Counted from the first letter of the stretch, positions 1 to 8,908 are shown. The stretch: 20,200 nucleotides of DNA from Marinilabilia sp. UBA5340 (GCA_002411085.1 DHQK01000049.1:17191-37390), one strand, 5' to 3'. Numbers and translations are program-made. The notes: generated by a model not told the origin, from the letters alone.

Positions 1-1115
1 CCCGGGAACTCAATTTGAAGGTTTATTCTTATCCCGAATATCTTTTTGAACAAACCAAAGATAAAAAGCGAATTGTTATTGCCGGAAGTCATGGGAAGAC
101 GACTATTACTTCTATGTTGCTTCATGTTCTGAAAACGCTTGGCCGAAAATTCGACTTTATGGTAGGAGCCCAGATCAAAGGGTTTGATACCATGGTGGAA
201 TTATCAGAGGAGGCGGAAATAGCTATCTTTGAGGGTGATGAATATTTGTCTTCTCCTGTTGATCTGCGTCCTAAGTTTCTGTGGTACCGGCCGCATGTAG
301 CTTTAGTTACCGGCGTTGCCTGGGATCATATCAACGTTTTCCCCACCGAAAAAGACTATAATGATCAATTCCGCCTTTTTGCCGATACCATTATTCCGGG
401 TGGGGCATTTATTTATTACAATGAAGATCTTGTTTTACAGAGAATTGCTAAAAATATAAGGGGGTTGAAAGTGTTGCCTTATCAGGAAGTTGAAGCAATT
501 TCGGAAGGAGATGGTGTAGTCGTTCAGCACCACGGAAGTCGCCATCCATTAAAGATATTTGGTCGCCACAATTATCAGAATCTTGCGGGTGCATTGCTTG
601 TGGCCGAAGAGTTGGGTATATCCGGCAGTGATTTCTGGAAAGCGATGGAGACTTTTGAAGGTGCCTCACGTCGTTTGCAGGTGCTTGCGCATAATGATCA
701 TTCCTCTGTGTTTTACGATTTTGCCCATGCACCCTCTAAAGTAAAAGCCACTGTTGAGGCAGTCAGGGAGCGTTTTCCCAACAGAAAGTTGTTGGCAATT
801 GTGGAATTGCACACTTTCAGCAGCCTTAACCGGGATTTTTTGCCTCAGTACCATGGTGCCTTAAATGAGGCAGATGAGACGGTTGTTTATTTTAATCCGC
901 AAGTGGTGGAGCATAAGAAATTACCTGGAATATCAGTTGAAGATATCGAAGAGGCCTTTGCAAAAAATGGCTTGAAAGTTTTTACGGATGAGCGTAAATT
1001 AAAGCAGTTTTTGGAAGGTCAATCCCTGGCCCATGCAAATTTGTTGCTGATGACTTCGGGAAACCTTGCCGGTATTGATGTGAAGGCTCTTTCACAAAAG
1101 ATAATTCATCAATGA
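1..1115 (+). CDS. mpl: UDP-N-acetylmuramate:tripeptide ligase Mpl, 5' end outside window
   Basis: This Mur-ligase-family enzyme attaches recovered L-Ala-gamma-D-Glu-meso-DAP peptide to UDP-MurNAc with ATP, recycling peptidoglycan in the cytoplasm. The reading frame is open from the first bases (codons from position 3 read Arg-Glu-Leu-Asn), and about 100 N-terminal residues expected for the family lie to the left, so the TTG at 15 is not the true start. Counting from that TTG, the ATP-binding loop GSHGKTT is at residues 24-30. It is followed by the ligase segments EGDEYLSS and VTGVAWDHINVFPT, and by a C-terminal domain with FYDFAHAPSKVKAT, the usual position of the substrate-binding DxAHxP motif. 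The start GSHGKTTITSM and the EGDEY box favour Mpl over MurC. The next gene begins 56 bases after the stop with no terminator between them, so the two may be co-transcribed. Confidence 0.93.
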   Translation, partial: RELNLKVYSYPEYLFEQTKDKKRIVIAGSHGKTTITSMLLHVLKTLGRKFDFMVGAQIKGFDTMVELSEEAEIAIFEGDEYLSSPVDLRPKFLWYRPHVALVTGVAWDHINVFPTEKDYNDQFRLFADTIIPGGAFIYYNEDLVLQRIAKNIRGLKVLPYQEVEAISEGDGVVVQHHGSRHPLKIFGRHNYQNLAGALLVAEELGISGSDFWKAMETFEGASRRLQVLAHNDHSSVFYDFAHAPSKVKATVEAVRERFPNRKLLAIVELHTFSSLNRDFLPQYHGALNEADETVVYFNPQVVEHKKLPGISVEDIEEAFAKNGLKVFTDERKLKQFLEGQSLAHANLLLMTSGNLAGIDVKALSQKIIHQ

Positions 1116-1171
1116 TGTAACTATCCCGGGGAAGAACGCGTCACATAATGGTCTAATCTAAAATTGAACTT

Positions 1172-2194
1172 ATGAAGCGTTTTATTTCTCTGTCATTAGT
1201 GACTTTTTTGTTGATCAGTTGTCAACAATTGGGAGCACAGGAGTTGGTTGACCAGGTGGACAGTCGGTTTGATAATGTCCGCAGTGTCTCCGTGGAAGGG
1301 GTGTTCTGTAATGTGACTGTAAAGCCCGGAAATACCTCCGGTGTACATTTAGTTGGTGAAATCAGGGCTACCAGAGGGGGTGATGACTACTCTATTGAAA
1401 CATCTCAAAACGGTACCGAACTGAAAGTTTGGGTAGAACACCCTAACAACATGCGGGGCATGGTGAAGGGTTTTTTGTCTTTTGAAGTGCCGGAGAATGT
1501 CTTGCTGAATGTGAAAAATGTTTCAGGAAATGTAGAGGTTGAAAAAATCAGGAGTGACAATATGAGCCTGTCAAGTGTTTCGGGAAATGTTAAAGTTTCA
1601 GGAGTCGGTGCCAATGTTAGTCTGCGTTCGGTATCAGGCGAAATTGATGCTTCTTTGATGGGCGGAGATCTGGATGCTAAATCGGTGAGTGGCAGTGTAA
1701 GGGTGGCCAACATCAAAGGAGACTTTTCCGGCCAGAGTACTTCCGGTAATGTATCTGCAAAAATGGTGGAGGGAGAAACTTCTGTCCATTCCACATCAGG
1801 AGACCTGAAAGGTGAGAACCTTATGAACGGAGCCACTATGAAAACGACCTCGGGCAGTATTCAGATTAATATTCTTAAAGGGGATCTTACTGGAAAAACT
1901 GTATCCGGTGATATCCGTCTGGAAGATGTAACCGGGGTGTTGAATTTGTCATCCACGAGTGGCAGTCAGAGAGGTACGGGGATTATGTTGACCGGAAACA
2001 GTCGCTTTAACTCGGTGTCGGGCGATATCTCCATGGATCTGGAGAATGACATAGAAAGCCTGAGCTTTAAGTTAAAGTCCGGATCCGGAAGATTAAAAGC
2101 CGGTTCTTCATCGGCCGATGACAGACTGGAAATCTCCGGGGGAGGTATTCTTGTATCCGGTTCGAGTACGTCCGGGAGTCAGGTTTTTGAATAG
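1172..2194 (+). CDS. DUF4097-type beta-solenoid lipoprotein
   Basis: This 340-residue exported protein looks like the DUF4097 / putative adhesin family, whose members form repetitive beta structures; its substrate or partner is unknown. The N-terminus has two basic residues, a hydrophobic stretch and a lipobox-like Leu-Ile-Ser-Cys with Cys17, so a lipid-anchored envelope protein is likely. A type I site at Ala-Gln 22/23 is the alternative. From about residue 110 to 290 the chain is a tandem array in which Ser-Gly within S(V/T)SG(N/D/E/S) recurs at residues 118, 137, 155, 173, 191, 209, 227, 245, 263 and 283. Eight consecutive copies are exactly 18 residues apart. The pattern predicts a right-handed beta-solenoid with one coil per repeat. 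The gene follows mpl by 56 bases and ends just before a strong terminator. A cell-surface or periplasmic role is inferred only from the signal sequence and family. Confidence 0.85.
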   Translation: MKRFISLSLVTFLLISCQQLGAQELVDQVDSRFDNVRSVSVEGVFCNVTVKPGNTSGVHLVGEIRATRGGDDYSIETSQNGTELKVWVEHPNNMRGMVKGFLSFEVPENVLLNVKNVSGNVEVEKIRSDNMSLSSVSGNVKVSGVGANVSLRSVSGEIDASLMGGDLDAKSVSGSVRVANIKGDFSGQSTSGNVSAKMVEGETSVHSTSGDLKGENLMNGATMKTTSGSIQINILKGDLTGKTVSGDIRLEDVTGVLNLSSTSGSQRGTGIMLTGNSRFNSVSGDISMDLENDIESLSFKLKSGSGRLKAGSSSADDRLEISGGGILVSGSSTSGSQVFE

Positions 2195-2217
2195 AAAGAA
2201 GTATTTCTACGATAAAT

Positions 2218-2257
2218 AAAAAGCCGGCTGCATGATTTGTAGCCGGCTTTTTATTTT
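2218..2257. terminator. Bidirectional rho-independent terminator
   Basis: A perfect 12-bp inverted repeat (AAAAAGCCGGCT at 2218-2229, complement at 2241-2252) encloses an 11-base loop. T-rich tails occur on both strands because the stem itself starts with A's and ends with T's. It lies between the rightward lipoprotein gene and the leftward CoA-transferase gene, and can serve both. Confidence 0.93.
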
Positions 2258-2326
2258 TAGACTGATGTGATTTTTATTGCAATAGTTGAAAATCAAATCA
2301 GTAAATTATGTTTCATTTCAAATACC

Positions 2327-3628
2327 TTATTTCGAAACAAAGTGGAAGTGAGATCCAAAGCGATCGAACGCTGCTTTTTCAAGCATCTCCCGGTGATCGG
2401 GATGTGCAACTGAAGTGATCAGACGGGCACGTTCCTGCAATGTTTTACCATAGAGGTTTACAGCTCCATACTCGGTTACGAGCCAGTGCATGTTGGCACG
2501 GGTTGTTACTACACCTGAACCTTCCATCAATACGGGAGCTATTTTGGAAACGCCTTTTCCGGTGACAGATGGCATTGCAATGATAGGTCTTCCACCTTCT
2601 GAATAACCGGCACCACGGATAAAGTCAATTTGTCCGCCTACACCAGAATAGTGTGTGGTTCCGATGGAGTCAGCACAAACCTGACCGGTAATATCCACTG
2701 AAAGCGCTGAATTGATGGCTGTAACTTTCTTTTGTTTGCGAATCACATCAACACTGTTGGTGTGTTTTACATCCATCATGGCCACCTGTGGGTTGTCATT
2801 TACAAAATCGTAAAGATCCTGTGATCCCATCAGGAAGGAAGCAACCATTAGTCCTTTGTCGAGTTGCTTTTTCTTACCGTTGACGACACCTTTTTCTACC
2901 AGTGGCAGAATCCCGTCAGAGAACATTTCGGTATGAACTCCCAGGTCTTTGTGGTTGCCCAACTCAGCCAGCACTGCGTTAGGAATACCTCCAATTCCCA
3001 TCTGCAGACAGGCTCCGTCCTCTACCAGTTCTGCAACATTGTGTCCGATGGCACGTTCAATGTCTGAGAGGGGAGCATTGTTATGGATATAGAGCGGTTC
3101 ATCATGTTCAACAAAATAGTCGATGTCGCGCATGTTGATCTGAGCATCACCCCAGGTACGAGGAACGTACTTGTTGATTTGTGCAATTACGATATCTGCG
3201 GTTTCAACAGCCGCCAGTGTGGCATCAACGGAAGTTCCCAGAGAAACATATCCGTGACGGTCGGGAGTAGACACCTGTACCATGGCCACATTAACCTTAA
3301 GGTACCCCTCACGAATTAGTTTTTGAGTCTCGCTAAGAAACACAGGGATGTAATCGGCGTATCCGGCCTGGGTGACTTTGCGCACGTTACCCCCAACAAA
3401 GAAAGATTCCAGTTGAAAAACACCTTCCAACTCAGGATCTGCATAAGGAGCTGGTCCCTCGGTATGGATGTGCTGGATTTTTACGTTTTTGAATTCACCT
3501 TTTTTACCGCGTTCAACCATTGCATTGATCAACGCATGAGGAGTCACTGCCACACTACTCATGTGAATGCGGTCTCCTGATTTGATTACTTTCACGGCCT
3601 CTTCGGCGGTTACTGTTTTATACTGCAT
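2327..3628 (-). CDS. Acetyl-CoA hydrolase/transferase family protein (4-hydroxybutyrate/butyryl-CoA:acetate CoA-transferase-like)
   Basis: This 433-residue cytoplasmic enzyme of the class I CoA-transferase family moves CoA between acyl groups such as acetate, butyrate, succinate or 4-hydroxybutyrate through a glutamyl-CoA thioester. The expected catalytic glutamate is E234 in the segment VHTEMFSDG. Other family segments are GIGGIPNAVL (about 211-220) and GGQIDFIRGAGYSEGGRP towards the C-terminus. Length and motif order match Cat2/AbfT-type enzymes rather than two-subunit CoA-transferases. The sequence alone does not settle which acyl-CoA is used; a role in fermentation end products or in short-chain acid salvage is the usual assignment in Bacteroidota. 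The gene stands alone, with a promoter-like box about 50 bases upstream and a shared terminator downstream. Confidence 0.92.
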   Translation of the reverse strand: MQYKTVTAEEAVKVIKSGDRIHMSSVAVTPHALINAMVERGKKGEFKNVKIQHIHTEGPAPYADPELEGVFQLESFFVGGNVRKVTQAGYADYIPVFLSETQKLIREGYLKVNVAMVQVSTPDRHGYVSLGTSVDATLAAVETADIVIAQINKYVPRTWGDAQINMRDIDYFVEHDEPLYIHNNAPLSDIERAIGHNVAELVEDGACLQMGIGGIPNAVLAELGNHKDLGVHTEMFSDGILPLVEKGVVNGKKKQLDKGLMVASFLMGSQDLYDFVNDNPQVAMMDVKHTNSVDVIRKQKKVTAINSALSVDITGQVCADSIGTTHYSGVGGQIDFIRGAGYSEGGRPIIAMPSVTGKGVSKIAPVLMEGSGVVTTRANMHWLVTEYGAVNLYGKTLQERARLITSVAHPDHREMLEKAAFDRFGSHFHFVSK

Positions 3629-3887
3629 GTCGAAACAATTTTTATAAAATTTTGTTGTACTTTCTTCCTGAAAATCGCTGCAAAAGTAGTCTTTTTAGTT
3701 CATTTTTCCTTTTCTCTCTGCGCTTTGTAACCTGTTGTAGAGCATATTTTAGCGGATTCTGAAGAAATAGAGATTTATTTCTTTATTGATTTCAGTGGGT
3801 TGGAGCTTGCCCGAGGGGGAATCGTTATTTTTTTGTAAAAGAATTTAATTATTGTAGGAAGGGGTAGGTGAGGTGCAAATTAGTCTA
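3629..3887. other. Intergenic region between the CoA-transferase gene and the rpsP terminator
   Basis: About 260 AT-rich bases hold the leftward promoter-like box at 3681-3688. I see no coding frame, RNA gene or long repeat in the remainder. Any regulatory input for the CoA-transferase gene would lie here. Confidence 0.5.
3681..3688 (-). promoter_or_regulatory. Bacteroidota -7 box for the CoA-transferase gene
   Basis: On the minus strand this reads TACTTTTG, matching the TAnnTTTG consensus, 52 bases upstream of the start codon. No clear -33 TTTG element is visible, so the call rests on the -7 box and its placement. Confidence 0.55.
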
Positions 3888-3888
3888 T

Positions 3889-3918
3889 AAAAAAAGCCAC
3901 CCCGATGGGGCAGCTTTT
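3889..3918 (-). terminator. Rho-independent terminator of rpsP
   Basis: Read leftward, an 11-bp stem (3907-3917 pairing with 3893-3903, with two G-U pairs in RNA) closes a 3-base loop and runs into seven U's (3889-3895). It lies 29 bases beyond the rpsP stop codon, showing that rpsP is not followed by rimM or trmD in one transcript. Confidence 0.9.
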
Positions 3919-3945
3919 AATGTTTTAGGTATAAAACCTGAAGAA

Positions 3946-4545
3946 CTATTCTTCTTTTTTAGTTTCTTCATCAGAAGCCTCTGCTTTAGGTTCTTCCTGT
4001 GCAGCTTCCTCTGTGGTTTCTTCAGTAGCTTCTTCAGCTTCAGCAGCTTCTTCCTGTTTGGTTTCAGCTTCAGCTTCGGCAGCCAGCTCGGCGTTTCTTT
4101 TCGCCAGTTTCTCAGCTCTTTCAGCGTTGATTTTGGCTTCCTCTTCGAGACGAGCTTTGCGCTCTTTCTCAGTTTCGGAAGACAGCTGGTCTTTCTTAGC
4201 CTGAATCTTAGCTTCTTTGTCTTCCATCCATTTTTGGAATCGACGTTCAGCTTCGGCTTCGTCAAAAGCACCTTTTTTTACACCGTCGAGCAAGTGTTTT
4301 TTCATGAGTACACCTTTGTAACTCAAAATTGCACGGGTTGTGTCAGTAGGTTGGGCGCCTTTGCCAAGCCATGTTAAGGCTTTATCGAAATTGAGATCGA
4401 TCGTAGCAGGATTTGTGTTGGGATTGTATGATCCAATCCGCTCGATGTATTTACCATCTCGTGGCGCCCTGCTATCTGCTACCACAATGTGGTAGTAAGC
4501 ATACCTTTTGCGTCCGTGTCTCGCTAATCTGATTTTTACGGGCAT
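3946..4545 (-). CDS. rpsP: 30S ribosomal protein S16 with long charged C-terminal tail
   Basis: S16 is a primary assembly protein of the small ribosomal subunit that contacts 16S rRNA. The N-terminus MPVKIRLARHGRKRYAYYHI is diagnostic, and the conserved core continues through ADSRAPRDGKYIERIGSYNP to about residue 85. The protein is 199 residues, against about 80-90 in most bacteria. From about residue 95 it becomes a Glu/Ala/Lys-rich helical, possibly coiled-coil segment ending in an almost purely acidic and Ala-rich stretch (about 155-199). Extended S16 proteins are known in Bacteroidota; the tail's role is not established. The gene is monocistronic here, with its own promoter box and terminator, unlike the rpsP-rimM-trmD-rplS order of Proteobacteria. 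Confidence 0.97.
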   Translation of the reverse strand: MPVKIRLARHGRKRYAYYHIVVADSRAPRDGKYIERIGSYNPNTNPATIDLNFDKALTWLGKGAQPTDTTRAILSYKGVLMKKHLLDGVKKGAFDEAEAERRFQKWMEDKEAKIQAKKDQLSSETEKERKARLEEEAKINAERAEKLAKRNAELAAEAEAETKQEEAAEAEEATEETTEEAAQEEPKAEASDEETKKEE

Positions 4546-4589
4546 GTTTTCTAAAATTACAATTAAACAACCTACTTTTTTTGCGACTG

Positions 4590-4597
4590 CAAATATA
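4590..4597 (-). promoter_or_regulatory. Bacteroidota -7 box for rpsP
   Basis: On the minus strand this reads TATATTTG (consensus TAnnTTTG), 44 bases upstream of the rpsP start. A near-consensus TTTC lies 19 bases further upstream, at the spacing expected for the -33 element. Confidence 0.65.
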
Positions 4598-4927
4598 AGG
4601 CGATTTATTTATTTACGAAAGATCCTTCAACTTTATTTTTAGAACCTTACCTGAAATCTGCTTTATGGATTATTGCTTTGGTTCTTAATTACCTGTGTGT
4701 TTTAATCAATTGCCCTGATACGTTCGTCTGCTTCCCTCCTTGTTTATTAACTTTTGGAACCGCCCCGGTATTAATTTCAATTTTCCAAAGGCCTTTGGCT
4801 TCTAAGAACAAATAACATTATATTCCTTCAAAATAAAAAAGCCATATAAAACAATTATTATTAGTCCATCGTTTGGTGATTTTCATCAAGCGGGTAACCG
4901 ATTAATTTTTTTCCCGGTGATTTTAGA

Positions 4928-4935
4928 TAATTTTG
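4928..4935 (+). promoter_or_regulatory. Bacteroidota -7 box for dnaE
   Basis: TAATTTTG matches TAnnTTTG and lies 31 bases before the dnaE ATG, implying a short leader of about 25 bases. No exact TTTG is seen at the -33 position, only a T-tract around 4906-4912. Confidence 0.55.
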
Positions 4936-4966
4936 TAGTTTCACAGAAATAGCTCATATCTGCCTT

Positions 4967-7900
4967 ATGGATTTAATACCGTATACACACTTACATGTTC
5001 ACTCTCAGTACTCTATTTTGGATGGTGCTGCCAGCGTTGGCGATTTGGTTAGCAAAGCCAAAAGCGATGGAATGAAAGCCCTGGCGCTTACCGATCATGG
5101 AACCATGTTCGGGATCAAAGAGTTTTTTGATACCTGCAAAAAGCAGGGGATTAAGCCCATTTTGGGATGCGAAACTTATGTGGCTGCACGTACTATTCAC
5201 GACAAAACAGACAGTAAACTTGATGGTCGGGGAGATCACCTCATCTTGCTGGCTAAAAATCCGGTGGGCTATCGCAATCTGTTGAAATTGATTTCTATTG
5301 CCAATGTAGAAGGGTTTTATTACAAGCCCCGGGTCGATAAACAGCTTTTGGAAAAGTACCATGAGGGGCTGATTGTGACATCTGCATGTATTGGTGGAGA
5401 GGTTCCTCAAAAAATTATGGCCGGTGATATGGGAGGAGCCAAAGAGAGTATCTTGTGGTTTAAGAAAGTTTTTGGTGATGACTATTACCTTGAATTACAG
5501 CGGCATCCTGCCGAGGATCTCAAGGCACGGAAGGATGTTTATGATAATCAGGTACTGGTGAATGACAAACTCCTGGAGTTCTCCAAAGAATTGGGTGTAA
5601 AAGTGATTGCAGCCAATGATGTGCATTTTACCGATGCCGCTGATGCCGAAGCACATGATTTGCTGATCTGTCTTAATACAGGAAAGGATTTTGACGATGA
5701 GAACCGAATGCGATATACCCGGCAGGAATGGTTTAAGACTACTGCGGAAATGAATGAACTATTCAGGGATGTCCCTGAAGCACTTTGGAATACCAATGAA
5801 ATTGCGGACAAAGTAGAGATGTTCGAGTTAAACTCAGCACCTATTATGCCGTTCTTTTCCATCCCTTCAGATTTTGGAACATTTGAGGGGTACAAGGAGC
5901 AATTTCCTGAAGAAAAGTTGCGGGAAGAGTTTGGCGATCGATATGATGCTCTGGGCGGTGATTTTGAGCATCTGATTCGGGTAAAACTGGAATCTGATTA
6001 TTTGGCTCATCTGACTTACGAGGGTGCCAAAGATCCCGTAAGATATGGTGATCCTATTCCTGACGATGTAAAGGAGCGGCTCGACTTTGAGCTGAATACC
6101 ATTAAAACGATGGGTTTTCCGGGATACTTTCTTATTGTGCAGGATTTTATCAATGCGGCACGTGATATGGGCGTACTGGTAGGTCCCGGAAGGGGATCGG
6201 CCGCCGGAGCTGCTGTGTCGTACTGTGTGGGAATTACCAATATTGACCCCATTAAGCACGATCTTCTTTTTGAACGGTTTCTGAATCCTGATCGTATCTC
6301 CATGCCTGATGTGGATATCGACTTTGATGATGATGGCAGACAATTGGTACTCGATTGGGTGACCGAAAAATATGGACGCGATAAAGTCGCACATATTTGT
6401 ACGTTTGGTACCATGGCTGCCCGTCTGGCCATACGGGATGTGGGACGGGTGCTGAAGTTGCCCCTTCCTGATACAGACAAACTGGCAAAGCTCATTCCTG
6501 AAAGACCGGGAACCAAGCTGGCTAACGCCTACCAGGAAGTGTTGGATCGGGAAAAAGAAGCCGGCAGTATTGATAGTGCGGTGGCGAAAATTGAAGGCGA
6601 AATAAAAGCCGCGCGTAATGCAGGAAACGGTAAGTTGGAAGGCAAACTGGAAGTTTACAAAATTTTTGCAGAGCGAATCAGAGAAGCCCGGATGCATGGC
6701 GAAGAAAAAGTGCTGAAGACCATGGATCTTGCCTGTACCCTGGAGGGATCTGTGCGTCAGACAGGGGTTCATGCTTGTGGTGTTTTGATTGGAAGGGATC
6801 CGCTGGATGAGCATATCCCATTGATTCCTACAAAAGAAGAAAATCTGATGACCACCCAGTATGATGGTCGTTACGTGGAGGCTATCGGACTTCTGAAAAT
6901 GGACTTTCTGGGACTGAAGACGCTTTCCATAATAAAAGAAACGCTCGAAAATATTAAACTTTCCAAAGGAATTGAAATAGATATCGAAACGCTTCCGCCC
7001 GATGACAAGGAAGCTTTTGAATTGTTTGCGCGGGGTGACACCACTGCCATTTTTCAGTTTGAGTCTCCCGGAATGAAAAAGCACCTTAGAGCGCTTCAGC
7101 CCAACCGATTTGAGGATCTTGTGGCCATGAATGCCCTTTATCGTCCCGGACCAATGGAGTACATTCCCGACTATATTGCCAGGAAACATGGTCAGCAGGA
7201 GATCAACTACGATCATCCAATGATGGAATCTTACCTGAAAGATACTTATGGGATCACGGTGTTTCAGGAGCAGGTGATGCTCTTGTCGCGTGCATTGGGT
7301 GGGTTCACGCGGGGTGAATCTGACTCCTTGCGAAAAGCGATGGGTAAAAAACTGGCCGATATGATGGCCAAGCTGAAGGACAAGTTTCATGATGGCTGTC
7401 TCAAGAATGAGGAGTTTGTTGAGGGATGTAAACAGGTAAATAAAAAGCCGGAAGAGCTGATCGAAAAGATCTGGAAAGACTGGGAGGCATTTGCCAGTTA
7501 CGCTTTTAACAAGTCACACTCGGTTTGTTATGCTTATGTCGCCTATCAAACCGGATACCTGAAAGCCCATTATCCTGCTGAATTCATGTCCGGGGTGTTG
7601 AGCCGGAATCTGAACGACATCACCAAGATTACCACCTTTATGGAGGAGTGCCGTCGTATGGGATTGGAAGTGCTTGGGCCGGATGTGAATGAGAGCTTCC
7701 GTAAATTCACGGTGAATGCCCAGGGAGCTATCCGTTTTGGAATGGCTGGTATTAAAGGTGTGGGCGCCGGAGCTGTGGAGGAAATCATCCGGAAGCGTGA
7801 AGAGGGAGGCCCCTACAAAGGGGTTTTTGATTTTGTGGAAAGGGTGAACCTTCAAACCGTCAATAAGAAAAACCTGGAGGGATTGGCTGCTTCCGGAGCT

Positions 7901-8767
7901 TTTGATAACCTGGATGAGTTTAACCGGGCACAGTATTTTGCTATCTCTGACGGGGAGGATGGAACGTTTATTGAACGCTTACTTCGTTACGGTAACCGTT
8001 ACCAGGCCGATAAGGCCAGCAATCAGGTTTCGTTGTTCGGTGCCGCCGATATGACCGGTGCCGTAAAGAAACCCACTCCGCCCAATGTGCCGGAGTTTAC
8101 GAGTATCGAAAAATTGGGGCGTGAAAAAGAACTGATAGGGATCTATCTGTCTGCGCATCCGTTGGATCGGTTCAAACTGGAGTTGAAGCACTATTGCAAT
8201 ATGTCGCTGAGCGATTTGGATGATATGTCTGCCATCAATGGAAGAAGTTTTGTTGTGGGAGGGATGCTAACAGGTGTGCGTCGTGGTGTTACCCGTATGA
8301 AAGAAAATCCTTTTGCCATTCTTACCCTTGAAGATTATTCCGGCTCTCATGAATTTCCGTTATTTGGGCGGGACTATACTGATTTCAGTAAGTTTCATAC
8401 AGTTCCTGATGATGGAAGTATTTTTTTGCTGATTAAAGGCAAGGTACAGCCCCGAAAGTACAGGCCCGAAGAGTTGGAAACCAAGATCAATTCCATCTCT
8501 TTTCTGAATGAAGTACTGGAAACACAGGTGCAGAGTTTATCACTAAATATTGCACTTGACAAAATCACTGATGATCTGGTGAACGAGCTGACCAATGTGA
8601 TGCTCGAAAACAAAGGACATGTGTCGCTCCGGTTTCATGTATTTGATCCGTCCAATGAAAATTACCGGGTTCAGATGTTGTCACGTTCAGCGCGTATCGA
8701 TCTGTCTCAGAAGGATGTTTTGCAGTTTTTTGATGACCATCCGGAGCTTCAGATTAAACTGGGATAA
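4967..8767 (+). CDS. dnaE: DNA polymerase III alpha subunit (replicative DnaE)
   Basis: This is the 1266-residue catalytic subunit of the chromosomal replicase. The N-terminal PHP domain begins with HLHVHSQYSILDGA (residues 8-21) and includes LTDHGTMFG. The C-family palm carries PDVDIDFDDDGR, with D448 and D450 as two catalytic aspartates. The third is D646 in LKMDFLGL. The GPGRGSAAGA nucleotide-binding segment is present just upstream. Further on come a helix-hairpin-helix segment (GIKGVGAGAVEEI), a consensus clamp-binding motif QVSLF at 1020-1024, and an OB-fold region (about 1090-1160). Length and order match the DnaE1 form usual in Bacteroidota; there is no PolC-type exonuclease insertion. 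A promoter box lies directly upstream. I see no convincing terminator before trxA, so some readthrough into trxA is possible. Confidence 0.98.
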   Translation: MDLIPYTHLHVHSQYSILDGAASVGDLVSKAKSDGMKALALTDHGTMFGIKEFFDTCKKQGIKPILGCETYVAARTIHDKTDSKLDGRGDHLILLAKNPVGYRNLLKLISIANVEGFYYKPRVDKQLLEKYHEGLIVTSACIGGEVPQKIMAGDMGGAKESILWFKKVFGDDYYLELQRHPAEDLKARKDVYDNQVLVNDKLLEFSKELGVKVIAANDVHFTDAADAEAHDLLICLNTGKDFDDENRMRYTRQEWFKTTAEMNELFRDVPEALWNTNEIADKVEMFELNSAPIMPFFSIPSDFGTFEGYKEQFPEEKLREEFGDRYDALGGDFEHLIRVKLESDYLAHLTYEGAKDPVRYGDPIPDDVKERLDFELNTIKTMGFPGYFLIVQDFINAARDMGVLVGPGRGSAAGAAVSYCVGITNIDPIKHDLLFERFLNPDRISMPDVDIDFDDDGRQLVLDWVTEKYGRDKVAHICTFGTMAARLAIRDVGRVLKLPLPDTDKLAKLIPERPGTKLANAYQEVLDREKEAGSIDSAVAKIEGEIKAARNAGNGKLEGKLEVYKIFAERIREARMHGEEKVLKTMDLACTLEGSVRQTGVHACGVLIGRDPLDEHIPLIPTKEENLMTTQYDGRYVEAIGLLKMDFLGLKTLSIIKETLENIKLSKGIEIDIETLPPDDKEAFELFARGDTTAIFQFESPGMKKHLRALQPNRFEDLVAMNALYRPGPMEYIPDYIARKHGQQEINYDHPMMESYLKDTYGITVFQEQVMLLSRALGGFTRGESDSLRKAMGKKLADMMAKLKDKFHDGCLKNEEFVEGCKQVNKKPEELIEKIWKDWEAFASYAFNKSHSVCYAYVAYQTGYLKAHYPAEFMSGVLSRNLNDITKITTFMEECRRMGLEVLGPDVNESFRKFTVNAQGAIRFGMAGIKGVGAGAVEEIIRKREEGGPYKGVFDFVERVNLQTVNKKNLEGLAASGAFDNLDEFNRAQYFAISDGEDGTFIERLLRYGNRYQADKASNQVSLFGAADMTGAVKKPTPPNVPEFTSIEKLGREKELIGIYLSAHPLDRFKLELKHYCNMSLSDLDDMSAINGRSFVVGGMLTGVRRGVTRMKENPFAILTLEDYSGSHEFPLFGRDYTDFSKFHTVPDDGSIFLLIKGKVQPRKYRPEELETKINSISFLNEVLETQVQSLSLNIALDKITDDLVNELTNVMLENKGHVSLRFHVFDPSNENYRVQMLSRSARIDLSQKDVLQFFDDHPELQIKLG

Positions 8768-8908
8768 TAAACCAGATTAAGGTTCGTTTTGTGATTAGCC
8801 CTGTAAGTTATTGTGATTAGGGGTTTACCTGATTCTAATAAAGGTTCTCATCGAAAAATGGATAACCTTTGCGGAAATTAGAGGGCTGGGGGATTTCTAA
8901 AAAAGTTT

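Larger units (their letters stand above)
4546..4966. other. Divergent intergenic region between rpsP and dnaE
   Basis: This 421-base AT-rich spacer carries promoter boxes at each end: leftward for rpsP (4590-4597) and rightward for dnaE (4928-4935). Near its middle is a perfect 14-bp palindrome, CCAAAGGCCTTTGG (4785-4798). I find no open frame with a recognisable product and no RNA gene. The central 300 bases have no assigned role. Confidence 0.5.

Noticed and set aside
3868..4377. 169-codon plus-strand frame opposite rpsP, very rich in Phe and Ser
   Set aside because: It mirrors the Glu/Lys-rich S16 tail, whose antisense codons read Phe/Ser. It has no domain or plausible start context.
5867..7390. 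507-codon open frame on the minus strand opposite dnaE
   Set aside because: It is fully antisense to an unmistakable dnaE coding region. Its translation is rich in Phe, His and Ile with no recognisable domain, as expected of a shadow frame.
8839..8871. AAAGGTT / AACCTTT hairpin as a dnaE terminator
   Set aside because: The loop is 17 bases, the stem only 7 bp, and no T-tract follows, so it does not meet terminator criteria.
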